Of a DNA stretch of 64,000 bases, positions 1 through 9,539 are shown in pieces. The notes below the pieces were generated by a model. The model ran no database searches. It was not told the DNA's origin and saw only the letters and a program-made list of their open reading frames with translations. How positions within the stretch are numbered: the first letter of the stretch is position 1; each line of letters starts with the position of its first letter. The position numbers were made by a program, and so were the translations under genes. The DNA lies in assembly GCA_944548615.1 (NCBI GenBank), contig OX155967.1:1363321-1427320 (forward strand). The letters are read 5' to 3'. The DNA comes from Micropterix aruncella. Taxonomy: Eukaryota > Arthropoda > Insecta > Lepidoptera > Micropterigidae.

Positions 1-692
1 CATTGAATCGGACCCTATTTTTTTTTAAATCATCGAGGGCAAGCAATTACTGTAAACGGTGTTTCTTATCAGCGCGTAGCGGCATACTTTCATGGCAGAC
101 CGCGGTAATTTATTGGAATTTCTTGCAATATCGCCGCGCTCGACAAAAGTACTATAACTATGGAACTACTATATCAATCATTTGAAATTTCGTATATAGA
201 ATATTGAAATCTCATTTTGTAAAACAATTAGATAATTATGAATAAATATGAGAAAGGCGACAAAGTGAAAAAAAACTCGGCATTTCTAACTTGTACTTAT
301 GGAAAAATACAAATCCCTATTTGGATATTGTAAATACTCTTATGATCTTTATTAGATTATCTATCAAAGGCAATATTTTGTTTTGCTTATTTACATATTA
401 GCTCATAAAAACAAATTTTTTTTTTGACGATTTCTCGAAAAAAAAAAAAAATTATGATGTTTGACAAGGGAATTTTACCAGAAATATCTGCAAAATGACG
501 CGCGAAATTATTCTAGCGACCGTCTATGTACTTATGGTAATAATGAGATATTTGGTATGAATTTTAGGATGCGTTCGAATTAGAAAATAATATTAGTGCG
601 CTCCGGGAGCAAGCCGCCAATATTGGTCGTTACGTAGTCAACAGTGTTCTGATATGCAACCAAATTTGGTCGTTACGTAGCCGAAGGGTTAA
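1..692. repeat. piggyBac-type MITE copy, left end outside the window
   Basis: Non-coding AT-rich repeat whose right end is a TTAA at 689-692. Just inside that end a motif containing TTGGTCGTTACGTAG occurs twice (about 624 and 666). Bases 110-520 resemble 26.7-27.3 kb, with shared words such as TAGATAATTATGAATAAATA. The TTAA lies in the reading frame of the adjoining mariner-like transposase remnant, which suggests insertion into it. Termini of the TTAACCC type are usual for piggyBac-derived MITEs. The family assignment is inferred, because the other end is not visible. Confidence 0.5.
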
Positions 693-1195
693 TGATGATT
701 TTCTGCCAATAATTAGAGAAAATCCTGCCTCCGGTTCACACACGTGGTTTCAGCAAGATGGTGCCACGCCTCACACTGCCAGAGACCATAGCGCTTCTTC
801 GTGATTTCTTCCCTGACAAATTAATAAGTCGTTTTGATGATATCCTCTGTTGGCCACCTAGGTCGTCGGATCTCTCCCCCATGGAGTTTTTTCTATGGGG
901 TACCTCAAACGTAGTCTTTAAAACAAACCCAGCGACCATCACAGCACTTAAATAAAATATTGTTCACGAAGCCAGTGGCATCTCGTCATAAGTTCTCTAG
1001 CGAGTGGGACGGAATACTGAGGCCAGATTCCAAGAGTGTGTCCGACAGGACGGTCAACATTTAGAAGAAATAATTTATAAGAAATAAAACCCGCACTTCC
1101 CTTCATTGTAATAGTAATTGAAATAAATTTATATCCCTTGCAGTTTTTTTAACTTTTAAACTTGATTTCCTAATTCTGCCGCCGGACACCCTTTA
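693..1195 (+). pseudogene. Mariner-like (IS630/Tc1 superfamily) transposase C-terminal remnant
   Basis: Residues read from about 700-955 include WFQQDGATPHTAR and WPPRSSDLSPMEFFLWG. These are the second and third catalytic blocks of the DDE_3-type transposases that carry a DUF4817 N-terminal helix-turn-helix. The N-terminal half is missing, and the reading frame is cut at the TTAA of the neighbouring MITE. The right end (about 1180-1195) reads CGCCGGACACCCTTTA, which resembles the terminal inverted repeat of this mariner group. It is a dead fragment with no complete ORF. Confidence 0.6.
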
Positions 1196-1529
1196 TGTAT
1201 GTATCGCACACTGCTCGATTTAACAACTACACAATATCTTAATTTGAGCGCGTATGCAAAATCTGCCAAAACATCAGCCATGTCGGGAATATCACCAGAG
1301 TTACCACGTTGAATACCCAGTTGCCATAGATCTGAAACAAAGGCATACTTGAAACATATCGGTTAAGCAGGACTTAAATTTTGTTTCGGAACAGGCACGG
1401 GTTAATCGTTTATGTCAATTGAATACTTCAAGAAAAGTCTGGGGAACAGCAACATACTCAGCAAGTGCTCAAAATAATCAACATATAAGATCATGCTCGA
1501 ATATTCCTACCAGGTGTAGAATACATACT

Positions 1530-1767
1530 TTAGGAAGGATATAGAGCAACTGGAAAGAGTTCAGAGAAGAGCAACAAGTTGGTGCGAAACACTGCGGAAC
1601 AAACCGTACAAATTACGACTGAAAGAACTACGCCTGACAACATTAGAGAAATGTAGACAGCGAGGTGATCTACTAGAAACTTACAAAATGCTTCACGGTT
1701 ATTATAGTGTGCCCAACCTCGAGAAATTGTATACTAAAGGGTCTTCCAAGAGGGACTTCCGAACTTT
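1530..1767 (+). pseudogene. Jockey-like LINE reverse transcriptase C-terminal fragment, first half
   Basis: The reading frame gives LERVQRRAT, LRLTTLEKCRQRGDLLETYK and related words of the region after the RT in jockey-type ORF2. The same region appears at 46519-47025 on the minus strand. The fragment stops abruptly near 1767, where mariner-like sequence starts, and continues at 2550. It is 5' truncated and inactive. Confidence 0.6.
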
Positions 1768-2549
1768 GACAGTTGATAGCGGCCATCTTGTTGAAGCTAC
1801 ATCTGTCAAATCAGTTGTCATTTATTCAGTCTGTTTTGCCAAATCACCATGGACGAATATAGCATTCAACAACAAGTGCAAATAATAAAATTGTTTTATC
1901 AAAATGGGTGTTCTGTTCGGGCAACGCACCGATCGCTTCGCCCATTTTACGGTCGCCATAATCGTCCTACCGAGAGGACTACTCGCAATGTGGTGGATAA
2001 ATTTGAGTCCACTGGTTCAGTAAACGATCGACCAACACCTGTACGTCGACGAAACGCAAGATCTGACGAAAACATCACTGCTATCCGTGAGAGTGTGCAG
2101 GAGAATACGAGGCAGTTGATTTCGCGTCGCTCACAAGAACTCGGCCTTTCGCAGAACACAACTTGGTGAATTTTGCGTCGTGACTTGGGCCTGCACCCGA
2201 CAAAATTCAACTGACCCAGGAACTGAAAGGTAAAAGACTTTTTCTTGTGGGGTTTTCTTAAGTAGCAGGTGTATGCAAATAAGTCACAAACCACAGCGGT
2301 CCTCAAAGCAACCATAAAACCCATGCTATCAAGGTCAAATTCAGCCTGATTTAAGCGCCAGAGTCATGGAAAATTGGACATTTCGAATGCGCTCCCACCA
2401 GAGAAACCGTGATGGATATTTGAACGATGTTATATTCCACACATAATGGCATCAATAGGTCCTTCAAACTAATAAAAAATTCCGATGATGTCTCACGCAC
2501 ACTTCGTTTTATTAAATTTAAAGATAGGAAGCGCTTAATGAAAGACCCT
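1768..2549 (+). mobile_element. Mariner-like element fragment with DUF4817-type HTH
   Basis: An ATG at 1849 opens a frame of 106 residues (IQQQVQIIKLFYQNGCSVRAT, GSVNDRPTPVRRRNARS) ending at an in-frame stop at 2169. This is the N-terminal DNA-binding domain found with DDE_3 mariner-like transposases. Downstream words such as LRRDLGLHP continue in frame after the stop, so the gene is a pseudogene, and the catalytic part is deleted. The right boundary near 2545-2553 reads ACCCTGTATA, matching the terminal motif of this group. The element splits a LINE fragment. Confidence 0.6.
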
Positions 2550-2780
2550 GTATAAACACCACCAAGCAACAGTGTGGTCACTCGAAGTTGAGTAAGACAA
2601 TTGCAGCATCAAACACTAGGGAACACTTTTTAACAATTCCTGTAGTGGATGCTCGGAATGCATTGTCAGAGAAAGTGATAAGTGCATACTTCAGTTAATA
2701 GCTTTAATAACAAACTGGACCTTTTTCTACGTGCCAAACAGCCACAAGTTTAAAAAACAAGTGCAAGTGATATACATGTA
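2550..2780 (+). pseudogene. Jockey-like LINE C-terminal fragment, second half
   Basis: The reading frame from about 2578 gives GHSKLSKTIAASNTREHF and VVDARNALSEKV, then a stop near 2700. It aligns with the part of the 46519-47013 protein ([22 protein letters not shown]) that follows the segment found at 1530-1767. The two halves therefore belong to one LINE copy split by the mariner-like insertion. Confidence 0.55.
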
Positions 2781-3934
2781 TCAGTCTTATGATGTTGCTA
2801 GTTTATAATATAACGATAATAATAGTGTTTTACATTTACGCTTATTATAAAACCTGAAATCCGTGGCCACGATCTGCCACTTGCTTGGGAGCAGTGTTAT
2901 TCTGACTTCAATTGGAAGGAAAATAATAATCTGTAACTGAGGAAAATAAAAATTTATCAGATAGAGTTGTGAAGCAGGACTATCCAGTACATTGTACAAA
3001 AAGGATGAACGAACGTTTCTGCAAACATATATTTGGAATCATTGGGACTTGTTGCGGTATTCGGAGACATGGTTGTATTTCAATACATTTAAAACATACT
3101 AGATTTGAACATCTTAAAGATAAACAGAAAATCTAAATGAGTTTGGTATTACACCTTCTAAATAATTAAAAATAATCATAAATTATTTCAAACAGATCAT
3201 ATAAATAGTCAAAATAATTAAAATTAATAGTTAAAATACTATGTAAAGGAAATGTCGCAGCAAGAATAAGACACCATCAACAAATTCCAACCGACGGAGG
3301 GGTTTTTAGGAAGTCGGAGAAGTGAAAAATCGCTACAAGAATTGAGTATTTTTTTTAATTGATGACCACTATTTTCAAAGTTGCTCATATTTTGAAAACA
3401 TTTCTAATCATTTCTGGGTAATCTTAATTATCTTTAGAATTATATTTTTAGAGTATAAAGGCATCAAAGAACATTTATTTATTTATCCTATTTTTTATAG
3501 TTACATAAAAAAGATTGTGTTCATTTTTTAACACATTTTAAAAGAATACATATGAAGAAAATCGCGAAAGGGCATTAACTTGTCAGGATTACATCACCCC
3601 ACTAGGTATACGCCTGTGTTGGGGTGATGGATATATAGTTCTGTGGTATTATTTGCTGAGCCTGTAGCATTGCCTGCTGTCCTTCTTCTGTCTTAAAAAA
3701 AAAAAAAAAAACAATACGTAGGTAATATAATTTAGCATAATATAATATAAATAATATAAAAAACATATTACAATATAATATAATATCATATGTTATAACA
3801 TATAAAATAATGTAGCATATTTATATATAATAGTATAATAGTATAACATAATAAAATATAACTTATTTTAATCTGTATATCTGTATACATATCCATAATT
3901 TACATCTATATATCCTATAATCTGTGGTTAGAAA
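2781..3934. other. AT-rich stretch without a gene
   Basis: No coding sequence was recognised. It holds a poly-A run near 3696-3713, TA-rich low-complexity sequence at 3720-3960, and a short perfect hairpin described separately. The right part is probably 3' untranslated sequence of the minus-strand LINE whose stop codon lies near 3936. Confidence 0.4.
3592..3631. other. 10-bp perfect hairpin
   Basis: CATCACCCCA is followed after a loop of about 17 bases by its exact reverse complement TGGGGTGATG. The surroundings are very AT-rich, so the GC-rich arms stand out. It could be the remnant of a small inverted-repeat element. No function is claimed. Confidence 0.4.
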
Positions 3935-4033
3935 TAAAATATTTTAATATATCATACTTTCGCATTCTTCTCTAGTATAAATTGAGAGCCAATGAGACAC
4001 CCGTCTCTTGAACTGGTTGTCGGTTATGTTTAA
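3935..4033 (-). pseudogene. LINE ORF2 extreme C-terminus, continuing from 13758
   Basis: The minus-strand frame gives DNQFKRRVSHWLSIY and a stop at the left. Alone it is unrecognisable. Joined at TTAA to the fragment ending at 13758-13761, it continues the same reading frame (GQIL then NITD). This shows that the 9.7 kb between is inserted DNA. Confidence 0.65.
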
Positions 4034-4650
4034 CCCCTCGCGGCCAGCGGTTTGAATTTTAATGTGTGCCTTACGGCCCGTAAGAAATTCGCGAGTCTCA
4101 AAAAAAAGATGGCGTTTCAGAAAAAAAACGATTAGGGTGGGGTGGTGGCCAATGATCCAGGAGTACCCTATGAACCACCATAGCTACAGACTAAACGCGA
4201 CGTTGCCGGATCGTACAAATTATACACTCAAACCGGTTCCCTGATTCGCGTCTTCCTACTTAGTCGCCGGCGGTCTGTTGCCGCGAACGCCCGTGTTACA
4301 AGCGTGAATGTGTTTTCGGGTACAAAAACCAACATAATAATGTGAGTTTATTTTAGTGATTATTAAATATTTTCAAGCTGTATTATCTCGCGAGTAGTGT
4401 CTATCCTTGGAGTGATTTAGAATACTTGTTTGAGAATAGTATTTGTGAGCACAGTGTCTTTATATCGACAGCAATTTAAAATTAACTTTTAAAAGAGAGG
4501 GGTGGTTTTCATTGAACCATTTCGCCGAAGTACTCAATGAACCATGTTCAATGAGTACCATATCTGGTTCATTGAGTACTACTTTTGTATGGTAGTGGTA
4601 TTCTTGAATTGTCATATCATATAAAATCAGTAGCTATTATTTATTTCAGA

Positions 4651-4895
4651 ATGGGCCGAAATACAAAAGGGAGACAATTTCGGAAAAAAGGTGCTCACAC
4701 TCCAGACGAGATCAAAAAAGGAATTGACCTTCATATTAAAGGACTAAGCCTTCGAAAAGCTGCAATACAAGCAAAACTTCCATATCCGACACTACGTCGA
4801 TACATTTTAAAATATATGGCAAATCCTTCCGCCCGATTGGAGCCACGTTACGATAATAAAAAAAATTTCACCGACGAGCAGGAAAGCAGTCTTAA
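4651..4895 (+). pseudogene. pogo/Tigger transposase, 5' coding part (disrupted)
   Basis: The ATG at 4651 starts a pipsqueak-type helix-turn-helix (KKGAHTPDEIKKGIDLHIKG, LSLRKAAIQAKLPYPTLRR), the DNA-binding domain of pogo-group transposases. The frame runs to CTTAAG at 4891-4896, where the TTAA element is inserted. It resumes at 11064 in the same phase (codons SSLK then DYIIDCADKFYGL). Counting one TTAA, the three coding blocks (245, 598 and 1203 nt) add up to 682 codons including the stop. Only the insertion interrupts the gene. Confidence 0.75.
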
Positions 4896-5924
4896 GGCGA
4901 CGATGTAGGTAAATTTCGAAAATTACATTTTTTGGCAATTTTTGAACAGTCATACTGAAATAACTGATGATGTTAGCCAACAAAAAAAAATTATCGTAAC
5001 TCACAGTACCTTTCTTAAGTAGATAGCTATTTCAGATTTTTTTTTAAGTATTGGAAAATTGAGGAAAATAATTAAATCTGGGAGCTATACAGGAAATTTT
5101 CATTTTAGAGCATTTTTTGAAACGTGCCTCACACTAAACTGCACGATCAAGAAACTCAAAAAAAATACTACGGCATTTTAACAATAGTTGTAAAGAGGAA
5201 TGCTTTCGCATAAATTTAAAAAAATAAGTTTTTCTTGTTAAAAAAAATTATATAAAAAGTGTAACTTTCATCCATATTCACTGTTAAATATTACTTATTA
5301 CTGTGTGTTTTTTTTCAAGTTTGTTTTTTTTTACATAAACTATGTACAATATACTTGTAGTACTGACGATTATTTTTTTCAAATAAAATATCAGTATATT
5401 TTAAAAATAATATTTTGCAGAGCCCGTTTATATTATTTTTGTCATACAATGAGATGAGCGCGCTCTTCTCGCGACGACGCGCTGGCATTCAAAATGCCGC
5501 AAGCGACATTGGGTCAATATGGTTCTTATGTGGGGATCAATTACTGATTCAAATGGCATAACAGCCAACCTTTTATAATGAAATGTTATTGGCTCTTAGA
5601 AACGTGGTTCATTTCGGCTTCGAAGGCCGACATATGCGGTTGCGTTCGCGACGCTCTGTTTCATGACTTATTATTACCAAATTGACATTTCGATGGATCG
5701 GAGATGTGAAGTAAAAAAATATCGGTTTTAGATGGCTATTTCACCGTGTAAATGAAAGAGGTTTAAAAACATGATAAATCATATGTTGAAAAATAGAAAC
5801 AATAATAAGTAAAATAATATTTAATATTTATTTAATTTTTTTTTAAATTTACAATATTACTTTTTTTTAATAAAAAGTGTTCATTTATTTGATAACAATG
5901 TTTCTTTATGTATAAAAACAAAAA

Positions 5925-6025
5925 AAAAATATACATATCGGTAGATTTTGAACCTACGACCGGTGTGATCTTATGCGAGTTTAAAACAAGTGCGCCACTT
6001 CAGCTTGCTTCCCGCGAGTCAAAAT
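5925..6025 (-). ncRNA. tRNA-like (pol III) sequence, possibly a SINE head or tRNA pseudogene
   Basis: On the minus strand AGCTGAAGTGGCGC resembles an A box. About 37 bases later comes a T-arm, GTAGGTTCAAAATCTAC, with a 5-bp stem and a 7-base loop, which resembles a B box. A T-run follows. The anticodon arm does not fold well and the acceptor stem is unconvincing, so a functional tRNA is unlikely. It lies in the non-coding left part of the TTAA element. Confidence 0.3.
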
Positions 6026-6254
6026 GTGTCATATATAAGGGGACAGTAAATAATGCCAATACATTTGCGTTAGAGCCATATGACAGAGCTATACACCATG
6101 TATAAATATAATATACTATTAGGCTACGATTCTGACCGTTCTAATATAGAAAACCGTCAGATAGGCAGAATTGTAATTTAAAAAACAAAACGTAGGTATC
6201 TACTTTTTAAAAGCTTTTATTCAACTTGTAATGTCTGTGAAAAAAAAAACTAAA

Positions 6255-7392
6255 AATGCGAAGAAATATTACATCAGCAGTAGCTTATAATAAATGTCAA
6301 AACTTTTCAATTGATGAGAAAATTGATTGCCTGTATAATGACATTTTGAACGCCCCGATAGATGCATTTGGAAACCATGATAAATGTAGAAGTTTTTAAA
6401 ATTGTTTGTCGGAAAATGAAACACTGGATGCAATGAGTTGTTTGATGGGTGACATTATTTGGGAAAGAATACGTTACATAACTTAAAACGTAGGTAGCAA
6501 TACATGCAAGAAGCCTAATTCATGATGTAGATAGTAATGTTCTCGAAAGGTTTAACTACATCATTGCAAAATTTATTGGTGGTAAGAGGACAAATTACAT
6601 CCAAAAGCAGTCTTACCAAGCGCGATGTAATGCGGCAGTTATATCATTTAATACAAAACAGCCACTCTCAAGATTACATAAAAAATATATAGGCAAAAGT
6701 CCCTCTGGCAGGATATCAAAAGTGGAATAAAGAAGACAGAGGCATTTAAGTAAATCCATTCTTTATAAAAGAAATAAAAGCAGAAAGTTTTTTTGAAAAA
6801 AAAAACAATAATTCGCATTATGGAGAACATTGCAACCAACCCGATGTTCCATCAGAAATATTCGAAAAAAGCAAAGCTCTGTTATTTCAAGAATTGGAAA
6901 ATAGAAAAATGATCGATTGCGAATTGAAAAACTTACGGTTATTCAAGGTGAAAGCAGCGAGTGGTTGGAATTACGAAGAAAAATGGTAACTGCGTCTAAC
7001 TTTGGCAAAATTGTCAATAGTTAACAACACACAAAATGCGCCAATTTAGTTAAATCCATGACTGAAAATGGGATTTGAGCAACGTAGCATCAATTTGCCA
7101 TGGAAAAGAAAATGAAACAACTGCACTAGAATGAAAAATATGTCTAGAAAAAGTGGAAATTCAGCAATGTGGATTATTCATTGACCCTAAATTTCCATTT
7201 TTGGGAGCTTCTCCAGATGGAATATCTGATGATTATATTTTTGAAGTCAAATTTCCCATTACAGCGCATAGAATCTGGTTAACGGAAGCGACAAGAAAAA
7301 GAAAAGTGACATTTTGGAAACAGAAAGATGGAAAACTTGAAATCAGCATCAAACATCACTGGTACGTTCAAGTTCAAGGACAGGTCCATATA
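6255..7392 (+). pseudogene. YqaJ-like exonuclease of a DNA transposon, 5' part (decayed)
   Basis: Frames at 6255-6700 give SIDEKIDCLYNDILNAPID, YIIAKFIGGKRTNYIQKQ-like words and ARCNAAVISFNTKQPLSR. The clear part at 7153-7392 reads GLFIDPKFPFLGASPDG, then DDYIFEVKFP, and WYVQVQGQVHI. This matches the catalytic region of YqaJ/lambda-exonuclease-like proteins carried by transposons such as ISL2EU: D in ASPDG, E-V-K in FEVK and Q in VQGQ. Several stops and frameshifts are present. The reading continues at 9345 (TGKEVCLFTFWSGKNDLL) after an insertion. Confidence 0.65.
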
Positions 7393-7805
7393 TAATTTCT
7401 TTTTATTTATTTATTTTTTATTTTATTTCTGGAAAAATACAGCGCATACAATATACATACGTGTGCATAAATGTAGAAAAAAAAGAAAAACATTACGCCT
7501 ATAATCGTTTATTACACATTTGGATTTCAGCATATTACACTTAAAAATTAATTATAAAATAAACAAAGTTCATATTAAATATAAAAAATATATAGAAAAC
7601 CGATGGGAGAGGTAGGGAATTGGAAGTGATTAGGAAGAAGGAGTTAGACGATGGTATGTGTATATGTATATAGATATAAATAAAGATATAGATAGGTCGT
7701 ATAGTGGATATATAAATACAAATATTTATTGATGTTTATAGGTATTTATAGATATATAATAAATATTTATAGATATTTATAAATATTTGTGGTAGCTACT
7801 GATAT

Positions 7806-8995
7806 GTTGTATATATATCCTTCTAGCCGTGTTCGGCCACAGCGACTGCATTGTAGATTCTAGTGACTTCTTTAGTCTTCTCAGAGTCCACTGTTCGGAA
7901 GCAGTCAAGTGCGCAGGCTATATTATAGTGCACAGGTGGGCGCGCGACCACGGGTGCACTCTCTCTTCCTCCCTCTTCTGAACCCGATGGAACGGAGACC
8001 GTTACGACCAGAGAAAAGTTTGGATGCAGATAAAATAAAATAAATCAATTAATCGCTAACGCAGCAATGACTGTCATTGTTAAATTTTTACTCAATATTG
8101 CAGAGCTATTTTTTCGGATTTAGTTCGTTTTTCACACTGTCATTTATGAAATTGGTAGTTAAATTGGCGTGTGGTGATGTTTGAGTTTTTTCTGGAGCTA
8201 TTGTAGAGATGACCGGTGACTTATTGGTAGTTGTTGTAGTAGGCGGTGATATAGAAGATGCATTATTGGATTTATCCTGGTTTTCTGATGATCTCGTGTT
8301 GTTGCTCATGGGGCTGTGTTGAATACAGCATACAGTCTCTTGTTCCGACATTATACAAAATTGTGATAGTTTCCCTTTTGGCAAATCCCCCTCAGTTTTT
8401 GGACAATTTTTCGCCGGTAGACATACTCCTAAAACGCCATTTATTTCACATGACTCTTCACGGCAGTGTATATGCCAGGTCCCTTGGCACTTCCGCAAGG
8501 GCTCTTTCCAATACTGGTAACGGTGATTATGTTGAAAAGGCATTGGTTGTCAGCTATCGCCACTTGCAGAGGTCCACCACTATCGCCTCCACAAGAGTCT
8601 CGTAATCCTTCTAAGCTGCCAGCGCACAATTGATCGTCCTTATACCTTGCGGTAACCTCCTTCTGAGAGTCTTTGCATATAGTCTTCGAAAGGTGGCTGG
8701 TCAATCAAATCCACCACCACCTTCAGTAAGTCCTCCGATGTATCTTCAGCAAAGTCGATCTGCCTTCAGCCAGTAACTACAGCTCGCTTGTTTTCGATGG
8801 TCGACTTTTCCATAGACACGTTGGTCGAATATTTAAAGTGAACAGCTCAGACCGATCAGATCCTTCGGGACGCGTCCCGTGTTAACCGCGAGTTAATCCA
8901 GACTATAGAATTGCACTATAATCACTAAAATTTATTATTTAATTATTATTTAGAGGGGAGAAAATTTTAAAATATGTTGACACTTAGAATTTAAA
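7806..8995 (-). repeat. Chimeric repeat with a permuted CLIP serine-protease fragment, copy 1
   Basis: About 1.19 kb closely matching 60706-61888. It has a non-coding part (7806-8100) and a host-derived protease part (8106-8860, minus strand). TGTTGTATA lies at both sides (7805-7813 and 9011-9019), a possible target duplication. No terminal inverted repeat and no Helitron-type ends were seen, so its mode of movement is unknown. Confidence 0.65.
8106..8860 (-). pseudogene. CLIP-domain serine-protease fragment, domains in permuted order (copy 1)
   Basis: Read on the minus strand, the first part is the C-terminal half of a trypsin-fold protease: [10 protein letters not shown], then [20 protein letters not shown] with the active-site serine, then GPGIYT. 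A CLIP domain follows directly in another frame: [18 protein letters not shown] and [15 protein letters not shown]. Next comes a Ser/Thr-rich linker with five threonines in a row, and a stop. In CLIP proteases (the Persephone/snake/easter type of extracellular cascade) the CLIP domain precedes the protease, so the order here is reversed. The histidine and aspartate of the triad are absent and the frame is broken. Confidence 0.75.
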
Positions 8996-9344
8996 TTTCG
9001 AATTTTATTTTGTTGTATAGAAAGTATATAACTAATTACTATAGGTATTAACAAGCTCGTTAGGTGCAATTGATTTGAATAATTCTTTAACGAACGTCGG
9101 TTGGTTGAGGTTGAAAATGTCGATGGTGGAGAAACAAGAGTCGTACGTGCATATCAGCCCATAAGCGATGGAATGTTTCCCGTAGTTGGTATTGGCACGA
9201 GATACCTCAAACGTGCGTGAATTGCGAATTAATCGCTGAGGAACGAAAAAACGTAAGTTTTCAACAAGGTATGAACTATCTGTGGTATTGTGGATAACTT
9301 TAAAGAAAGTGTGGTGGAAAGAAACTGTAACTGGAACGATACAT

Positions 9345-9535
9345 ATAACTGGAAAGGAAGTGTGCCTATTTACATTTTGGTCTGGTAAAAACGATCTCCT
9401 CAAAACCGAATATATACAGACGAATGATTTGATTTGGACAAATGTCATGGAAAAAACTTGTTTGTTTTTATATGGACTGTGTATTACCTGAAATTATCGA
9501 TCCAGGAGTATGAAGGAATATGGATTTAAGGGAGC
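9345..9535 (+). pseudogene. YqaJ-like exonuclease, 3' part
   Basis: TGKEVCLFTFWSGKNDLL, DLIWTNVMEK and EIIDPRSMKEYG read across frames. They match the region C-terminal to the catalytic core in transposon YqaJ proteins, where VWTG-like and PEIIDPR-like blocks occur. It joins the piece ending at 7392 once the LINE insertion is removed. One stop separates the last two blocks. Confidence 0.55.
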
Positions 9536-9539
9536 CTGA

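Larger units (their letters stand above)
7393..9346 (-). mobile_element. 5'-truncated LINE copy inside the YqaJ gene
   Basis: CATATA occurs at both borders (7387-7392 and about 9341-9346), as a target duplication would. The minus-strand frame at 9050-9330 (SSYLVENLRFFVPQRLIRN and FVKELFKSIAPNELVNTYS) resembles the extreme C-terminus of jockey/CR1-type ORF2. The left border on that strand ends in an AAATAAATAAATAAAAAG tail, as expected for target-primed reverse transcription. The serine-protease repeat at 7806-8995 sits in its 3' untranslated part. Confidence 0.55.

Noticed and set aside
3..185. 60-codon plus-strand frame at the window start
   Set aside because: It lies in a MITE, starts with TTG rather than ATG and shows no family similarity.
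3720..3960. Possible satellite or replication-origin-like AT stretch
   Set aside because: Simple TA-rich low complexity without a repeat unit or supporting motif.
8258..8605. Plus-strand frame in the protease repeat, repeated at 61153
   Set aside because: Antisense to the CLIP-protease reading, and it contains no recognisable domain.
7806..8995. Protease repeat as a Helitron with captured gene
   Set aside because: No TC start, no CTRR end and no terminal hairpin at either copy, and the flanking direct repeats argue against Helitron insertion. Kept as an open mechanism.
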